Below are positions 35,936 to 44,490 of a stretch of 56,603 bases of DNA, in pieces. Every line of letters begins with the position of its first letter. Position 1 is the first letter of the stretch. Both the position numbers and the translations under genes were made by a program. This DNA is from Terriglobales bacterium (lineage in GTDB: Bacteria > Acidobacteriota > Terriglobia > Terriglobales > Acidobacteriaceae), in contig DASPRM010000115.1 of assembly GCA_035624455.1 (NCBI GenBank), forward strand, positions 1-56,603. The letters are read 5' to 3'. The notes beneath the pieces are model-generated. The model did no database searches and had not been told where the DNA came from. It saw nothing but the letters and a program-made list of their open reading frames with translations.

Positions 35936-36952
35936 TCACTTCCACGCAACACCGAGCTGGTAAGTGGTTAGCAATTCCCGCATCTCCGAATCTGTCAGAT
36001 CCCTCTTCCTGCCCTGTGCATCGACAATCGTAATACTTCTAAGCTCGCGCAGATCCCTCTCTCGGAATCGAATGGTCCCTGATCGATCGGCCTCCGGTGC
36101 TCGGAGCGGTCCGCAAGAACCCATGCAAGGTGGCTGAAACTCGCACCCGTCAAGATAAGCGGCAGCGATGGGTTGATTTTCCGGCGTATGAAGTTGAAGC
36201 ATATAGTCGTGCTCTGGCAGCGTCCATAAGCGTCTGACAGTGACCTCATGCCCTTTGTTGACCACCAGGTCATTAAATGACGCAAACGCCGTTCCGGTGG
36301 GACCGCCCGCTACTTCCTCGAAGTAGCCCACGCTAACCCCTAGCTGAGAATCGGGCGCGATTACGTTGATCTCTCCGCTAGCGTTGGTGACGAATTCTCC
36401 CAGCGGTATCCCGAAGAGGGAGACCACAAGCCTCTCCCCTGCCAACGGCTTCCCGTCTGGATAGATAAATCGAATCGTCCGCGTTGAGGGGCGTGGCAGC
36501 ACCAGTTTGCCGTCGACGAAATGTCCGAGACTCCTCAGAGCGGTATGCCAGTCTTCACCACGGTTCTCCTTGGCTAACGGGGTGGACAGGTAGACTGTGC
36601 GGAAATGCTTTAAATACTCGGGCCATTGAGCAGCCCAGCCATAGGCAGCATCCGTCTCAAATGAGACCGGCGCTTCAACCGCATTCTCTGAAATGGCCAG
36701 CAGAAGCTTGTAATCGAAGGCCTGCTCCCAATATTGCGGGAATTCGATGTTCTTGCGTTCTTCGAATCTTCCCTTACGGATCGTGCCAACCAGAACTGCC
36801 TGATAGGCGCCCCAGCGGTTGGTGATCAACCAGGCCTCGCCACTCATCACAGGATGCTTCTCATCTCCGAAGAAAATCTTTAGCGGATGCTCAATCCCAT
36901 GAAGCGGGAGAAGCGTAGCCAGCAGGAAAGCAAGAATTCTCGTCGATTTCAC
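35936..36952 (-). CDS. Secreted protein with a carboxypeptidase-regulatory-like segment
   Basis: 338 residues from the GTG at 36952 (VKSTRILAFLLATLLPLHG), set by the signal peptide; the frame runs further upstream but overlaps the selenoprotein gene end. It is a mixed protein: residues about 40-150 unknown, then a beta-sandwich with FIYPDGKPLAGERLVVS-LFG and ITIVDAQGRKRDLTD, and two Cys motifs CEFQPPCMGSCG that could form disulfides. Function unknown. It starts 22 nt after the deiodinase-like selenoprotein and is surely cotranscribed with it; both act outside the cytoplasmic membrane, so a joint redox role is possible. Confidence 0.7.
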   Translation of the reverse strand: MKSTRILAFLLATLLPLHGIEHPLKIFFGDEKHPVMSGEAWLITNRWGAYQAVLVGTIRKGRFEERKNIEFPQYWEQAFDYKLLLAISENAVEAPVSFETDAAYGWAAQWPEYLKHFRTVYLSTPLAKENRGEDWHTALRSLGHFVDGKLVLPRPSTRTIRFIYPDGKPLAGERLVVSLFGIPLGEFVTNASGEINVIAPDSQLGVSVGYFEEVAGGPTGTAFASFNDLVVNKGHEVTVRRLWTLPEHDYMLQLHTPENQPIAAAYLDGCEFQPPCMGSCGPLRAPEADRSGTIRFRERDLRELRSITIVDAQGRKRDLTDSEMRELLTTYQLGVAWK

Positions 36953-36974
36953 GGCATGCAGATTGCGATGAGAT

Positions 36975-37694
36975 CTAGCGCGCCACCTGCTCCAGCATCT
37001 TGCCCAGCACATCTGGTTTGAAGCCAAAAGGCCCGGGTTTGCTCTTGTAGGCGAGGTTACCCTTCACATCGATCAGGTATAAGCGGTCGGGCCAGCCGGT
37101 ATAGGCGACCTCGGTTGTGTTCTGGAAATCGTCGATCAATGCAGGAAATTTAATCCCCAGGTTGCGTACGCAACTGCCGGCGATGTTTGCGCGTTCATCA
37201 AGATTCCTGGGGCTGGCAAACACCACCTTGTCCTTAATATTGCTCTGCATCTGCCACACGTCGCTGGGGTGGGCTTCCTGGATGTACACCGCGTAGAAAG
37301 CAACTTTGTCTTTGTACTGGTCGTAAAGCTTGTTGAGGGCGGGAACCTCCCGCCGGAATGGTGGTCAGGTGTAGCTTCCGAAGACCAGTACGACCGGTTT
37401 CTTCTCGCGGAAGGAAGACAGCTGCACCGAATCGGATTTGTCCAGCGTATGCAGCTGAAAATCCGGAGCAGGGCTTCCTACTTCCAGGCGCCCAGCCCGG
37501 GCGTCGGTCCACAGGGTCTCAAACGGCAGCACCAGGAAAGAAATTACCGGCATATGCGACATGAAGTGCCCAAACTTCTCCGGAGACTGCCGCATGGCAT
37601 ATGCCAGAACTGCGGACATCGCCAGCCATAAAACGAACAGTACGAGTACGACCCGTTTCAGGACCGGTAGGGATTGCTGCCATTTCTGACGCAT
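36975..37694 (-). CDS. Iodothyronine-deiodinase-like selenoprotein (UGA-coded Sec110)
   Basis: One 239-residue gene split by an in-frame TGA at 37365-37367. The N-terminal half has a membrane helix (about 15-35) and ends ...GSPAPDFQLHTL...VVLVFGSYT; after the TGA comes PPFRREVPALNKLYDQYKD and YAVYIQEAHPSDVWQM, then WPDRLYLIDVKGN and KSKPGPFGFKP. This follows vertebrate deiodinases feature by feature: the GSxT-U-P-F active site, the YIEEAHASDGW motif with its essential His, and the C-terminal PERLY...GPW. The protein is a thioredoxin-fold reductase anchored with its active site outside. A hairpin with a GGU loop follows the UGA (SECIS). Bacterial homologues are known; substrate and iodide specificity are not. 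Start chosen as ATG 37694; no clear ribosome site. Confidence 0.9.
37338..37367 (-). promoter_or_regulatory. SECIS-like hairpin next to the UGA-Sec codon
   Basis: Minus strand: UGA (37365-37367), 10 nt, then GGCGGGA-GGU-UCCCGCC, a 7-bp stem with a 3-nt loop beginning GG. Bacterial SECIS elements place a small apical loop with a GG/GU at 16-18 nt after the UGA; here the loop G is 17 nt after, as in E. coli fdhF (18 nt). It would recruit SelB-tRNASec. Confidence 0.8.
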
Positions 37695-37879
37695 TCTGCA
37701 GATGATACAGCATGTCTTGATCCTGATTGAGGGCTGGTAACCGGTTACCTGGCAAATTTTGTCATTACTTTCCGACCTGCACCGGGGAATGGGACAGGAG
37801 CGGGCGGTTATCTTGCTGCCCGGGTCCGGCGCCCCTAGCATTTCTCCTGATGTTCCGAGAATTGACTCGACCTGGGGAA

Positions 37880-38848
37880 ATGATGCGACTTCCGATCCGG
37901 CAGTCCTTAGTCCTGTCGCTTGTACTGTTGGCTACGGCCAGCGGCGCGGCGACTTCCTCGGGTGTGGTCATCCCCGCCGGCACCCGCATTTCAGTCCGCA
38001 TGAACCGCACCTTGGCCAGCAATACAGTTAAGGCCGGCGACATTTTCTCCGCCAGCTTGTCCGGGCCCATCGTGCTTAACGGTCAAACGCTCTTTCCCAG
38101 CGGTGCTGTGGTCACCGGACGGGTGGTCAGCACCCACAGCGGCGCGCAGACTCAAAGCGGGCTTGAGCTGGCATTGACTTCGGTCAGCTATCAAGGAAAC
38201 TCGGCCACCCTCAGGGTGAGCCCACTGGCACTATCGGCCAATGCCGATCAGAATCCAGCTATCCGCGTGCAGGCAAGTTCAAGCGCGTCCAACGGCAAAT
38301 TGCTTGGCACCGCAGTGCTGGAGGGCAGGGAAGCTTCCGCTGGCACATTCGTCAGCGCCTCGGCCGGACCGGGGAATCTTGTCATTCCGGCGGAATCGAC
38401 ACTGACGTTTGTGACTGTGCACGACTCGCCATCTAACGTGCTGCTAGCCTCTTCGGTCGCAGACTCGCCGGAAACCCGCGCCCTGATGCAGATCTCGCGC
38501 GCACGGCCAGGAGGTGGCGAGGCTCTGGAAGAAGCGGATCAACAGAACTACGACGAACGCTACCTTCTCAGCCGGCGCGACCGGCTCATCATTCGTTCCT
38601 GTTTGAATGGGCACAGCCAGCCACTGCCGGGTGCTATTTCCAGCGCTGCGGCTCATGTGGCAGTGAACGACACACTCTCCCCCGATATGCAGGGGCAATT
38701 GCAATTGTTGCCACGCGCTTGCGAAGCGCAACTCCCGCAATTGCCCGAAGCCTGGCTGCGGGCCAGGTATGGATCAAGAATTCTGCTGCTTGATCCGTCA
38801 TCCAAAGTCATGGACCTGTTTGCACTGGAGACGGATGAAGATCCTTAG
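37880..38848 (+). CDS. Secreted protein, TrbI/VirB10-like beta-barrel segment
   Basis: 322 residues from ATG 37880 (MMRLPIRQSLVLSLVLL), with GGGGA just upstream and a signal peptide. Residues about 25-160 show a pattern used in acidobacterial and conjugation-pore proteins: VVIPAGTRISVRMNRTLASN, KAGDIFSASLSGPIVLNGQT, LFPSGAVVTGRVV. The rest is helical with a QTPLN-like repeat of Gln/Leu (QGQLQLLPRACEAQLPQLPE) and is unrecognised. Its 3' end overlaps that of the convergent histidine-kinase gene by 41 nt. Function unknown; envelope location from the signal peptide. Confidence 0.75.
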   Translation: MMRLPIRQSLVLSLVLLATASGAATSSGVVIPAGTRISVRMNRTLASNTVKAGDIFSASLSGPIVLNGQTLFPSGAVVTGRVVSTHSGAQTQSGLELALTSVSYQGNSATLRVSPLALSANADQNPAIRVQASSSASNGKLLGTAVLEGREASAGTFVSASAGPGNLVIPAESTLTFVTVHDSPSNVLLASSVADSPETRALMQISRARPGGGEALEEADQQNYDERYLLSRRDRLIIRSCLNGHSQPLPGAISSAAAHVAVNDTLSPDMQGQLQLLPRACEAQLPQLPEAWLRARYGSRILLLDPSSKVMDLFALETDEDP

Positions 38849-39545
38849 TCACTGCTGCCGCGCCTGCTTCGCAGTCGGCTTGCGGAATGAGGCGGATGAC
38901 AGGCAGGATAAGCTGCGCGTAATTGGGCGCGCAATAGTCGGCTCGGCCTCCCCCAGCTTCTAATGCCAGCATCGCCGCGGTGAGCCGCAGCCGTCCAAGT
39001 TTATCGTCCGCTCCGGATCTGGAGTTTGCGTTGGCAGGGCTCAGCTGTTCACCACCTATCGTGATCTCTATTTCTCCTGCATCGCCGGAAGCGCCGGTGG
39101 AAATTTTAATGACCGAGATGCCATCTGCGTGAAATTGTTCCAACAAACAGATCAGCCCTTTGCAAAGCCGCTCGAAATCGGCGGTGACCACGGCGTCATA
39201 TGATTGTTTCAACTCAATTCTGGCCCCTGCGATTGCGCTATGTTTCTTGGTCACTTCTCGTAACACTTCGCCAATGGCAAATTCGCGTTGCAGGCCGGGA
39301 TCCTCCGCTTCCACGAATTCTCGAACTCCGGCCGTGAACTCAAAAATACGATCCACGAGTTGCAGGGATTCGCGCAGCCGCATGCGATATTCTTCGCCCG
39401 AGCGCGGCTGCAGCAGGGCCAGCTCAATAACGCAATGGAGCGCGGTCAGCGGCTGGTTCAGGGAATGAAAAGCTTCGGAAACGTGTTCCCGCCGCTGCTG
39501 CCATTTTTTCATCACCGATTCCCGATCCCTAGATACGTAGCTCAT
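38808..39545 (-). CDS. Histidine-kinase-like protein with degenerate ATPase domain
   Basis: About 245 residues from ATG 39545; ATG 39512 with GGGA 7 nt upstream is an alternative. The dimerisation helix carries HSLNQPLTALH, a version of the usual HELNQPL phospho-acceptor box with the His kept. The catalytic domain is poor: no clear N-box Asn (region GLICLLEQFHADG), no DxGxG G1 motif, only a LGRLRLTAAMLALEAGG-like G2 remnant. It follows the OmpR-type regulator with a 17-23 nt overlap, so it was its kinase. Kinase activity is doubtful; it may act as a phosphatase or phosphotransfer partner, or need another kinase. Confidence 0.75.
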   Translation of the reverse strand: MSYVSRDRESVMKKWQQRREHVSEAFHSLNQPLTALHCVIELALLQPRSGEEYRMRLRESLQLVDRIFEFTAGVREFVEAEDPGLQREFAIGEVLREVTKKHSAIAGARIELKQSYDAVVTADFERLCKGLICLLEQFHADGISVIKISTGASGDAGEIEITIGGEQLSPANANSRSGADDKLGRLRLTAAMLALEAGGGRADYCAPNYAQLILPVIRLIPQADCEAGAAAVTKDLHPSPVQTGP

Positions 39546-40197
39546 ATCCAACCCCGCGCACGGTGTGGATCAGCCGTTGCGATGCACCGGCATCCACCTT
39601 TTTCCGCAAGTAATTGATGTACACATCTACAACGTTGGTGGTGGTGTCGAAATTGACGTTCCAAACGTGCTCGATGATCATGGCGCGCGTGATGCGCCGT
39701 CCTGCATTGCGCATCAAGTATTCCAGGAGAGCAAATTCTTTCGAGGTCAGCGAAATTTCTCGACCCCCGCGTTCCACCCGGTGTTCCAGCCGGTCTAGTT
39801 TGAGATCGTCAACTCGCAGCACCGATTGCAGCGGCAAGCGGCCTCTGCGCAACAGGGCTCGCACGCGCGCTGAGAGCTCTGCGAAGGAGAAAGGCTTCAT
39901 CAGGTAGTCATCCGCCCCCGCATCCAAAGCCTTCACTCGGTCCTCCACGCGGCTGCGGGCAGTCAGCACCATTACGGGCAACTGCGCTCTCTCGGCGCGA
40001 ACTGCGCGGAGGACTGTCATCCCGTCCTGCTTAGGAAGATTCAGGTCCAGGACAAGAAGATCGTAGTCATACTGCGCTGCCGCCGCCTCCGCCAATTCGC
40101 CATCAGCAACCACGTCCACCGCATAGTCTTCTTCTTCCAGGCCTTTGCGTAAGAAATTGGCCAGGGCTGTGTCGTCTTCTGCGATTAGAACCCGCAT
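39529..40197 (-). CDS. OmpR/PhoB-family response regulator
   Basis: 222 residues. The receiver has the acidic pair EDD (8-10), phospho-acceptor Asp in LLVLDLNLPKQDG (D51), Thr in VLTARS and Lys in KPFS. The winged-helix effector shows SKEFALLEYLMRNAGRRITR and the wing RKKVDAGASQRLIHTVRGVGY. It activates or represses target genes upon phosphorylation. The start ATG at 40197 follows a pair of 11-nt-spaced direct repeats that could be its own binding site. Partner kinase: the overlapping degenerate gene downstream. Confidence 0.95.
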   Translation of the reverse strand: MRVLIAEDDTALANFLRKGLEEEDYAVDVVADGELAEAAAAQYDYDLLVLDLNLPKQDGMTVLRAVRAERAQLPVMVLTARSRVEDRVKALDAGADDYLMKPFSFAELSARVRALLRRGRLPLQSVLRVDDLKLDRLEHRVERGGREISLTSKEFALLEYLMRNAGRRITRAMIIEHVWNVNFDTTTNVVDVYINYLRKKVDAGASQRLIHTVRGVGYELRI

Positions 40198-40240
40198 GCT
40201 CGTTTTTCCGCTCGACGATTACTTCATTCAAGATTGTTAA

Positions 40241-40261
40241 GCACTTCTAATGCACTTCCAA
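40241..40261. promoter_or_regulatory. Direct repeats, 11-nt period, upstream of the response regulator
   Basis: GCACTTCTAAT and GCACTTCCAAG are tandem copies, 8 of the first 10 bases alike or better, spaced one helical turn apart. They lie 44-64 nt upstream of the regulator start. OmpR/PhoB proteins bind such tandem sites. Alternatively it is chance in an AT-rich stretch. Confidence 0.35.
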
Positions 40262-40447
40262 GTTTTTTGGCAATAACTTGAATTTTGCCTTCCGCAAATG
40301 GATGCGGTTCCTAAATCGAAACATACGCAGGCCGTCCGTTGCACGTCGTTCCTACAAAACTAGCCGGGGAAAAGGGTTGAGGAACGTTTACAGCCTGGGC
40401 GTCGGGCAATAGACTCACGTGTCTACCGAAAGGATGAATCCACGCTA

Positions 40448-41209
40448 ATGGACCGCGTACTGAATGCTCCACTGCTGCTGTTCCTTTGCTCGCTGGTCGC
40501 GCTGTGGATATGTTCACGGCTCGGCAATCTAATATCCGCCAGGCTGCGGCCCCTGCGGGAGGACGAGCGGAAGGATTTTGAAGTGGTATCGGCTGCAACC
40601 CTGACTCTTCTGGGACTGATAATCGGCTTTAGCTTTTCCATGGCCATCAGCCGCTACGATCAACGTAAGAATTATGAAGAGGCTGAGGCTAACGCGATTG
40701 GCACAGAGTATGTCCGCGCCGATCTGCTGCCTTCATCGGAGGCTGGGAAAGTGCGCGAATTACTGAAGAGTTATCTGAATCAGCGTGTGCTCTTTTACGA
40801 AAGCCGCGATCGGGGCCAGCTTGCGCACATCAACGCAGATACGGCTCGGCTCCAGGACCAGATGTGGTCCACGGTTCAAGCCGCTGCTAACGCCAAGCCA
40901 TCGCCCATTATCGCTCTCACGGTCGCCGGCATGAACGATGTGCTGAATTCGCAGGGATACACTCAGGCTGCCTGGTGGAATCGCATTCCCATGGCGGCGT
41001 GGGGCTTAATGTTAGCCATAGCCATGTTATGCAACCTGTTGGTCGGGTACGGGAGTAAGAGATCTGACAGGCTCGTTTTGTCGGTCCTGCCATTGGCACT
41101 GTCAATTTCATTTTTTCTGATTGCCGACATTGATAGCCCGCGCGGTGGGGTCATTCACGTAATGCCGCAAAACCTGGTAAGCCTCTCAGAATCCCTGCAT
41201 GCGCAATAG
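40448..41209 (+). CDS. Bestrophin-like (DUF4239) membrane protein
   Basis: 253 residues with four membrane helices: near 8-25, 48-65, 178-200 and 210-230. Between them lies a helical domain with the family motifs LRPLREDERKDFEVVSAATL, GFSFSMAISRYDQRKNYEEA-EANAIGTEYVRADLL and SYLNQRVLFY. DUF4239 proteins resemble bestrophin anion channels. Divergent from the response regulator, so the two-component pair may control it. Function otherwise unknown. Start ATG at 40448 has no strong ribosome site. Confidence 0.88.
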   Translation: MDRVLNAPLLLFLCSLVALWICSRLGNLISARLRPLREDERKDFEVVSAATLTLLGLIIGFSFSMAISRYDQRKNYEEAEANAIGTEYVRADLLPSSEAGKVRELLKSYLNQRVLFYESRDRGQLAHINADTARLQDQMWSTVQAAANAKPSPIIALTVAGMNDVLNSQGYTQAAWWNRIPMAAWGLMLAIAMLCNLLVGYGSKRSDRLVLSVLPLALSISFFLIADIDSPRGGVIHVMPQNLVSLSESLHAQ

Positions 41210-41238
41210 GAAAGCACAACTCCTGCACCAGGCGGCAG

Positions 41239-43158
41239 CTAATCTGAACTAGATTCAGGCTGCAGCATTTGTTGAACTCTAGTTATTAATTCATGGGCGG
41301 AAAATGGCTTACTAAGAAACTCGCTGTCTGGAGCCAGGGTTTTGCTGGCAATGAGTCTTTCCCGACTGAAGCCGGAGATGGTCAGGGTCAAGGTATTCGG
41401 CCAACGGGCGGCGATATATCCCTTAAGGTCCTCTCCACTCATCCCCGGTGCATTGACGTCGGTCAGCAACAGGTCCAGAGGTGCGGATCTATGCTCGAGC
41501 AAGGTTAGGGCGGCACTGCCATCCGACGCTTCCCATACCTGGTACCCTTGCCCGCGCAGCACGCCAACGATCATGGTGCGGGTTTCAGGATCGTCTTCGA
41601 TTACCAGGATCGAACGCCGGACATTTTGTTGGGCTGCAGCCGCAACCTGCGTCGTGTTGGAGTCGACTCGCGGCAGATAGATCTTGAATGTGCTTCCCTG
41701 TCCCGGCTCGCTGTAAACCCAAATGAAGCCTCGACTCTGTTTGACGATCCCATATACTGTCGCCATCCCCAGCCCAGTCCCCCCAGCGTTTTCCCTGGTG
41801 GTGAAGAAAGGCTCGAAGATATGTGTCTGGGTATGCGCATCCATGCCGACTCCGCTGTCGGCGATTGTTAATAGGACGTAGGCCCCGGGTGTCACTTGCT
41901 CGTGTTGACGGCAATATTCCTCATCCAGCTCTGCATTGCTGCTTTCAAAGGTCAGCGTTCCGCCCGTAGGCATGGCTTCACGGCTATTCACAGCCAGATT
42001 GACCAGCATCTGGCTGAACTGCCCCGGATCGACGCGCACAAAAGCGTTTTCTGCTTGCAAGCGGACGTTCACTTCGATGTCTTCGCCGATCAGGGGGCGG
42101 AGCAATTGCAGCGTGTCAGTCACCGCCTGGTTGATGTCCAGAATCTTGAGTTGCATCACCTGACGGCGACTGAAAGCCAGCAATTGGTGAATGGTGAGTG
42201 CGGCTTTGTCAGAAGCTCCCAGAATACCTTCGGTATAGCCTCTCAGCTGATCGTCATCGGGCAAGCGGCGCAGTATCAATTCGGCATAACCGCGGATGGC
42301 GGTGAGCATGTTATTGAAGTCATGAGCTACGCCACCTGCCAGCCGTCCTACTGCCTCCAGGCGTTGCGATGAGATAAGTTGTTTCTCCAACTTCTTGCGT
42401 TCCGTGACATCGCGCAGAATGGTGAGATGGAAGCCGGGACGGAAATTCATGGTGATGCTGTATTCGACATGCCTGGTTTGTCCGCTCTGCGTACGAAAAA
42501 CCGCTTCTCCTTCTGCAGGGCCGCCCTCCAGGAGGCGTTGATACAACGCGTGCATGTCCAGAGTAACGGTGCTCAGACTGCCGAGTTTCTGGTTGATGAT
42601 CTGCTCACGCGGCATGCCCAGAAGCCGGCATGCGGCGGGATTCACGTCGATGTGATTCTCCTGCTCATCAAAGATCATGATGGAATCGGAAGCATGGTGG
42701 AAGATGGCCTCGAACTCTTCCTGCTTCTTGCGTACTTCCTCGTCTGCCATCCGCAGGGGAGTTATGTCCTGGCCCACGCCGATGAGCAGGTTGCCTGGGC
42801 CCTTGGAATCCCGCCATACGATCCAGCGTGGGCTTCCTTCCTTACTGGTCATGCAAGATTCGTAAGCTTCGTGGCGGGGAGGAATCTCTCCCCGCGCTGC
42901 CCGGGCCACGTATTCGCGCTGGACTCGGAGCTGCTCGGGATCCAAACGAGGGATCAGCCAGGCTCCTTCCCCTAATAATTCCGGAGGAGAGTATCCCAGG
43001 ATGCGCTCGACTCCCGGGCTCACATAAACAATGCGCCCGGCTTCGTCGCCGATGATGACAATCGTATTGATGAGGTCGAGAAATCGCTGTGCGAGTCCGG
43101 GATCAATTGGAGAAGAGATCGCGCCGAGTCCTGCATCCGGCTTAACGTGCTCAGCCAT
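41239..43158 (-). CDS. PAS-PAS hybrid histidine kinase with receiver
   Basis: 639 residues, cytoplasmic. Order: PAS at about 25-135 (VIIGDEAGRIVYVSPGVERI), a second PAS at about 148-255 (DSIMIFDEQENHIDVNPAAC) ending in RDVTERKKLEK; HisKA with VAHDFNNMLTAI (phospho-acceptor His near 282); HATPase with NLAVNSREAMPTGG, DSGVGMDAHT and GTGLGMATVYGIVKQS; a C-terminal receiver with VIEDD, phospho-Asp in LLLTDVNAPGMSG and Lys in SKPFS. This is the common hybrid kinase with PAS inputs for redox, light or small ligands. No partner gene adjacent. Monocistronic; start ATG 43158 preceded by AAGGC. Confidence 0.95.
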   Translation of the reverse strand: MAEHVKPDAGLGAISSPIDPGLAQRFLDLINTIVIIGDEAGRIVYVSPGVERILGYSPPELLGEGAWLIPRLDPEQLRVQREYVARAARGEIPPRHEAYESCMTSKEGSPRWIVWRDSKGPGNLLIGVGQDITPLRMADEEVRKKQEEFEAIFHHASDSIMIFDEQENHIDVNPAACRLLGMPREQIINQKLGSLSTVTLDMHALYQRLLEGGPAEGEAVFRTQSGQTRHVEYSITMNFRPGFHLTILRDVTERKKLEKQLISSQRLEAVGRLAGGVAHDFNNMLTAIRGYAELILRRLPDDDQLRGYTEGILGASDKAALTIHQLLAFSRRQVMQLKILDINQAVTDTLQLLRPLIGEDIEVNVRLQAENAFVRVDPGQFSQMLVNLAVNSREAMPTGGTLTFESSNAELDEEYCRQHEQVTPGAYVLLTIADSGVGMDAHTQTHIFEPFFTTRENAGGTGLGMATVYGIVKQSRGFIWVYSEPGQGSTFKIYLPRVDSNTTQVAAAAQQNVRRSILVIEDDPETRTMIVGVLRGQGYQVWEASDGSAALTLLEHRSAPLDLLLTDVNAPGMSGEDLKGYIAARWPNTLTLTISGFSRERLIASKTLAPDSEFLSKPFSAHELITRVQQMLQPESSSD

Positions 43159-43296
43159 ATGCCTTAGAACCCACCCCGCAACGCATTATTGTGACTGCGA
43201 TGTGCCCTACGTCAGACGCTCCGCTAACCGATTTTGTACTCTGGTGCAGCATTTGCAGTGATGCAGGTCACGTCAGCGATGGCAGGGCTGTAGCGG

Positions 43297-44277
43297 TTAG
43301 CCCTTGGCAGCCGCGGGAACTACGCTGGCGCGCAACTCCGCCACGATCTCTTTGGCCGCCTCTCGCGCTTCTGCAAACTTATTCGGCTCGAATGAAATAG
43401 CACCCACCCGGGCATGACCTCCTCCGCCGTAACGTTCGCAGATTTTCGCGAGGTTCACCATTCTATCCGTATTGGCCCAGGGATTGGAACCTACCGAAAC
43501 CTTGGTACGAAAGCTGCTTCGACTCAAGCCTACGCTATAGACCGTTTCAGGGCAAAGGTAGTACGGGATGAACTTGTTATACCCCTCGAGCTCGTGGTCG
43601 GTCACGTCAAAATACACGGTCCCGCGCTCATATTGGCTGCGCTCGCGCAGGATCTCGATGGATTGCTGGTGACGCTGCATCAGGGGTGGAATCCGTTCAC
43701 TGACGAAGGGCTGCAGAATGATGTCGCTCAATGGTTGGTTGGCCAGAAGAGGAATCAGCCGGGGAATGAAATTCGAATCCTGTGTGGATTCGATTACCAT
43801 CGTCAACTTCATTGCCGGTTCTTTCATTTCTACGGCGGTTTTGGCGTCAGGATATAGAGCGCCGTCCACAATATCCGCCCAGCGCACTACTTCGGCCACC
43901 GGCTTTGGATCAAAGCCAAATACCCGCTGGGTTGTCTGCGCTATGTAACTGGTACAGGACTTGAACTCGGGATCATAGAATTTCTTGCCACTGTGGTCAT
44001 GGCGGAAATGTTCAGCGTCTTGCGGGGTTAGAAATGCGCTCTGGTGATGGTCGAACCACCAGGTGATCTTCGGAGAACTGGAGTACTTGAAATCCAGGAT
44101 TGCATTCTCGTCAGCATCGAACTGGCGCTCGTCGAACAGGGCGCCTGCACGGTGCACTAGGCCGGTGTACACGAATTCCGCCTCTGGCCGAATGCGTTCG
44201 CGATAGAAGCGGGAAAAGACAGCTGCCGAGCAGGCCCCATCAAAACACTTGTCATGATAAAAAACGCGAATTTTCAC
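43297..44277 (-). CDS. DHH/DHHA1-type phosphoesterase
   Basis: 326 residues from the GTG at 44277 (VKIRVFYHDKCFDGACSAAV), set by AAAGGTGGAGA upstream. It has the DHH-superfamily N-terminal motif variant YHDKCFDGACSA, the diagnostic WWFDHHQSAF near residue 74, a metal-ligand Asp (RWADIVDGA) and the C-terminal GGGGHARVGA. This family includes nano-RNA/cyclic-dinucleotide phosphodiesterases (NrnA, GdpP), RecJ and others. The substrate cannot be told from sequence. Cytoplasmic; alone in its operon. Confidence 0.85.
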   Translation of the reverse strand: MKIRVFYHDKCFDGACSAAVFSRFYRERIRPEAEFVYTGLVHRAGALFDERQFDADENAILDFKYSSSPKITWWFDHHQSAFLTPQDAEHFRHDHSGKKFYDPEFKSCTSYIAQTTQRVFGFDPKPVAEVVRWADIVDGALYPDAKTAVEMKEPAMKLTMVIESTQDSNFIPRLIPLLANQPLSDIILQPFVSERIPPLMQRHQQSIEILRERSQYERGTVYFDVTDHELEGYNKFIPYYLCPETVYSVGLSRSSFRTKVSVGSNPWANTDRMVNLAKICERYGGGGHARVGAISFEPNKFAEAREAAKEIVAELRASVVPAAAKG

Positions 44278-44454
44278 TCTCCACCTTTCCCATGCTCGCG
44301 GGATTTGTGGCTGAACAAAACAAACCAGAATGGCTACGCGCCCGGCGCTTGTCAAGAAGCGAGCGCCCGCAGCGACCGTTTTTTACGTTGCTGGAAATGC
44401 CGTCTTAACCGGAAAAACTAAGTGTAGGGACTACCTGGGGTTGAAATAAAACCC

Positions 44455-44490
44455 GTTTCTCACGCACACACTGTTTCTCACCCACACACT
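44455..44490. repeat. Tandem 18-bp repeat
   Basis: GTTTCTCACGCACACACT directly followed by GTTTCTCACCCACACACT; one mismatch. It abuts the stop codon of the zinc-ribbon gene. Too few units to be a CRISPR. Confidence 0.7.

Noticed and set aside
44455-44490. Tandem repeat as the start of a CRISPR array
   Set aside because: Only two units, no spacers between them and no cas genes in the window.
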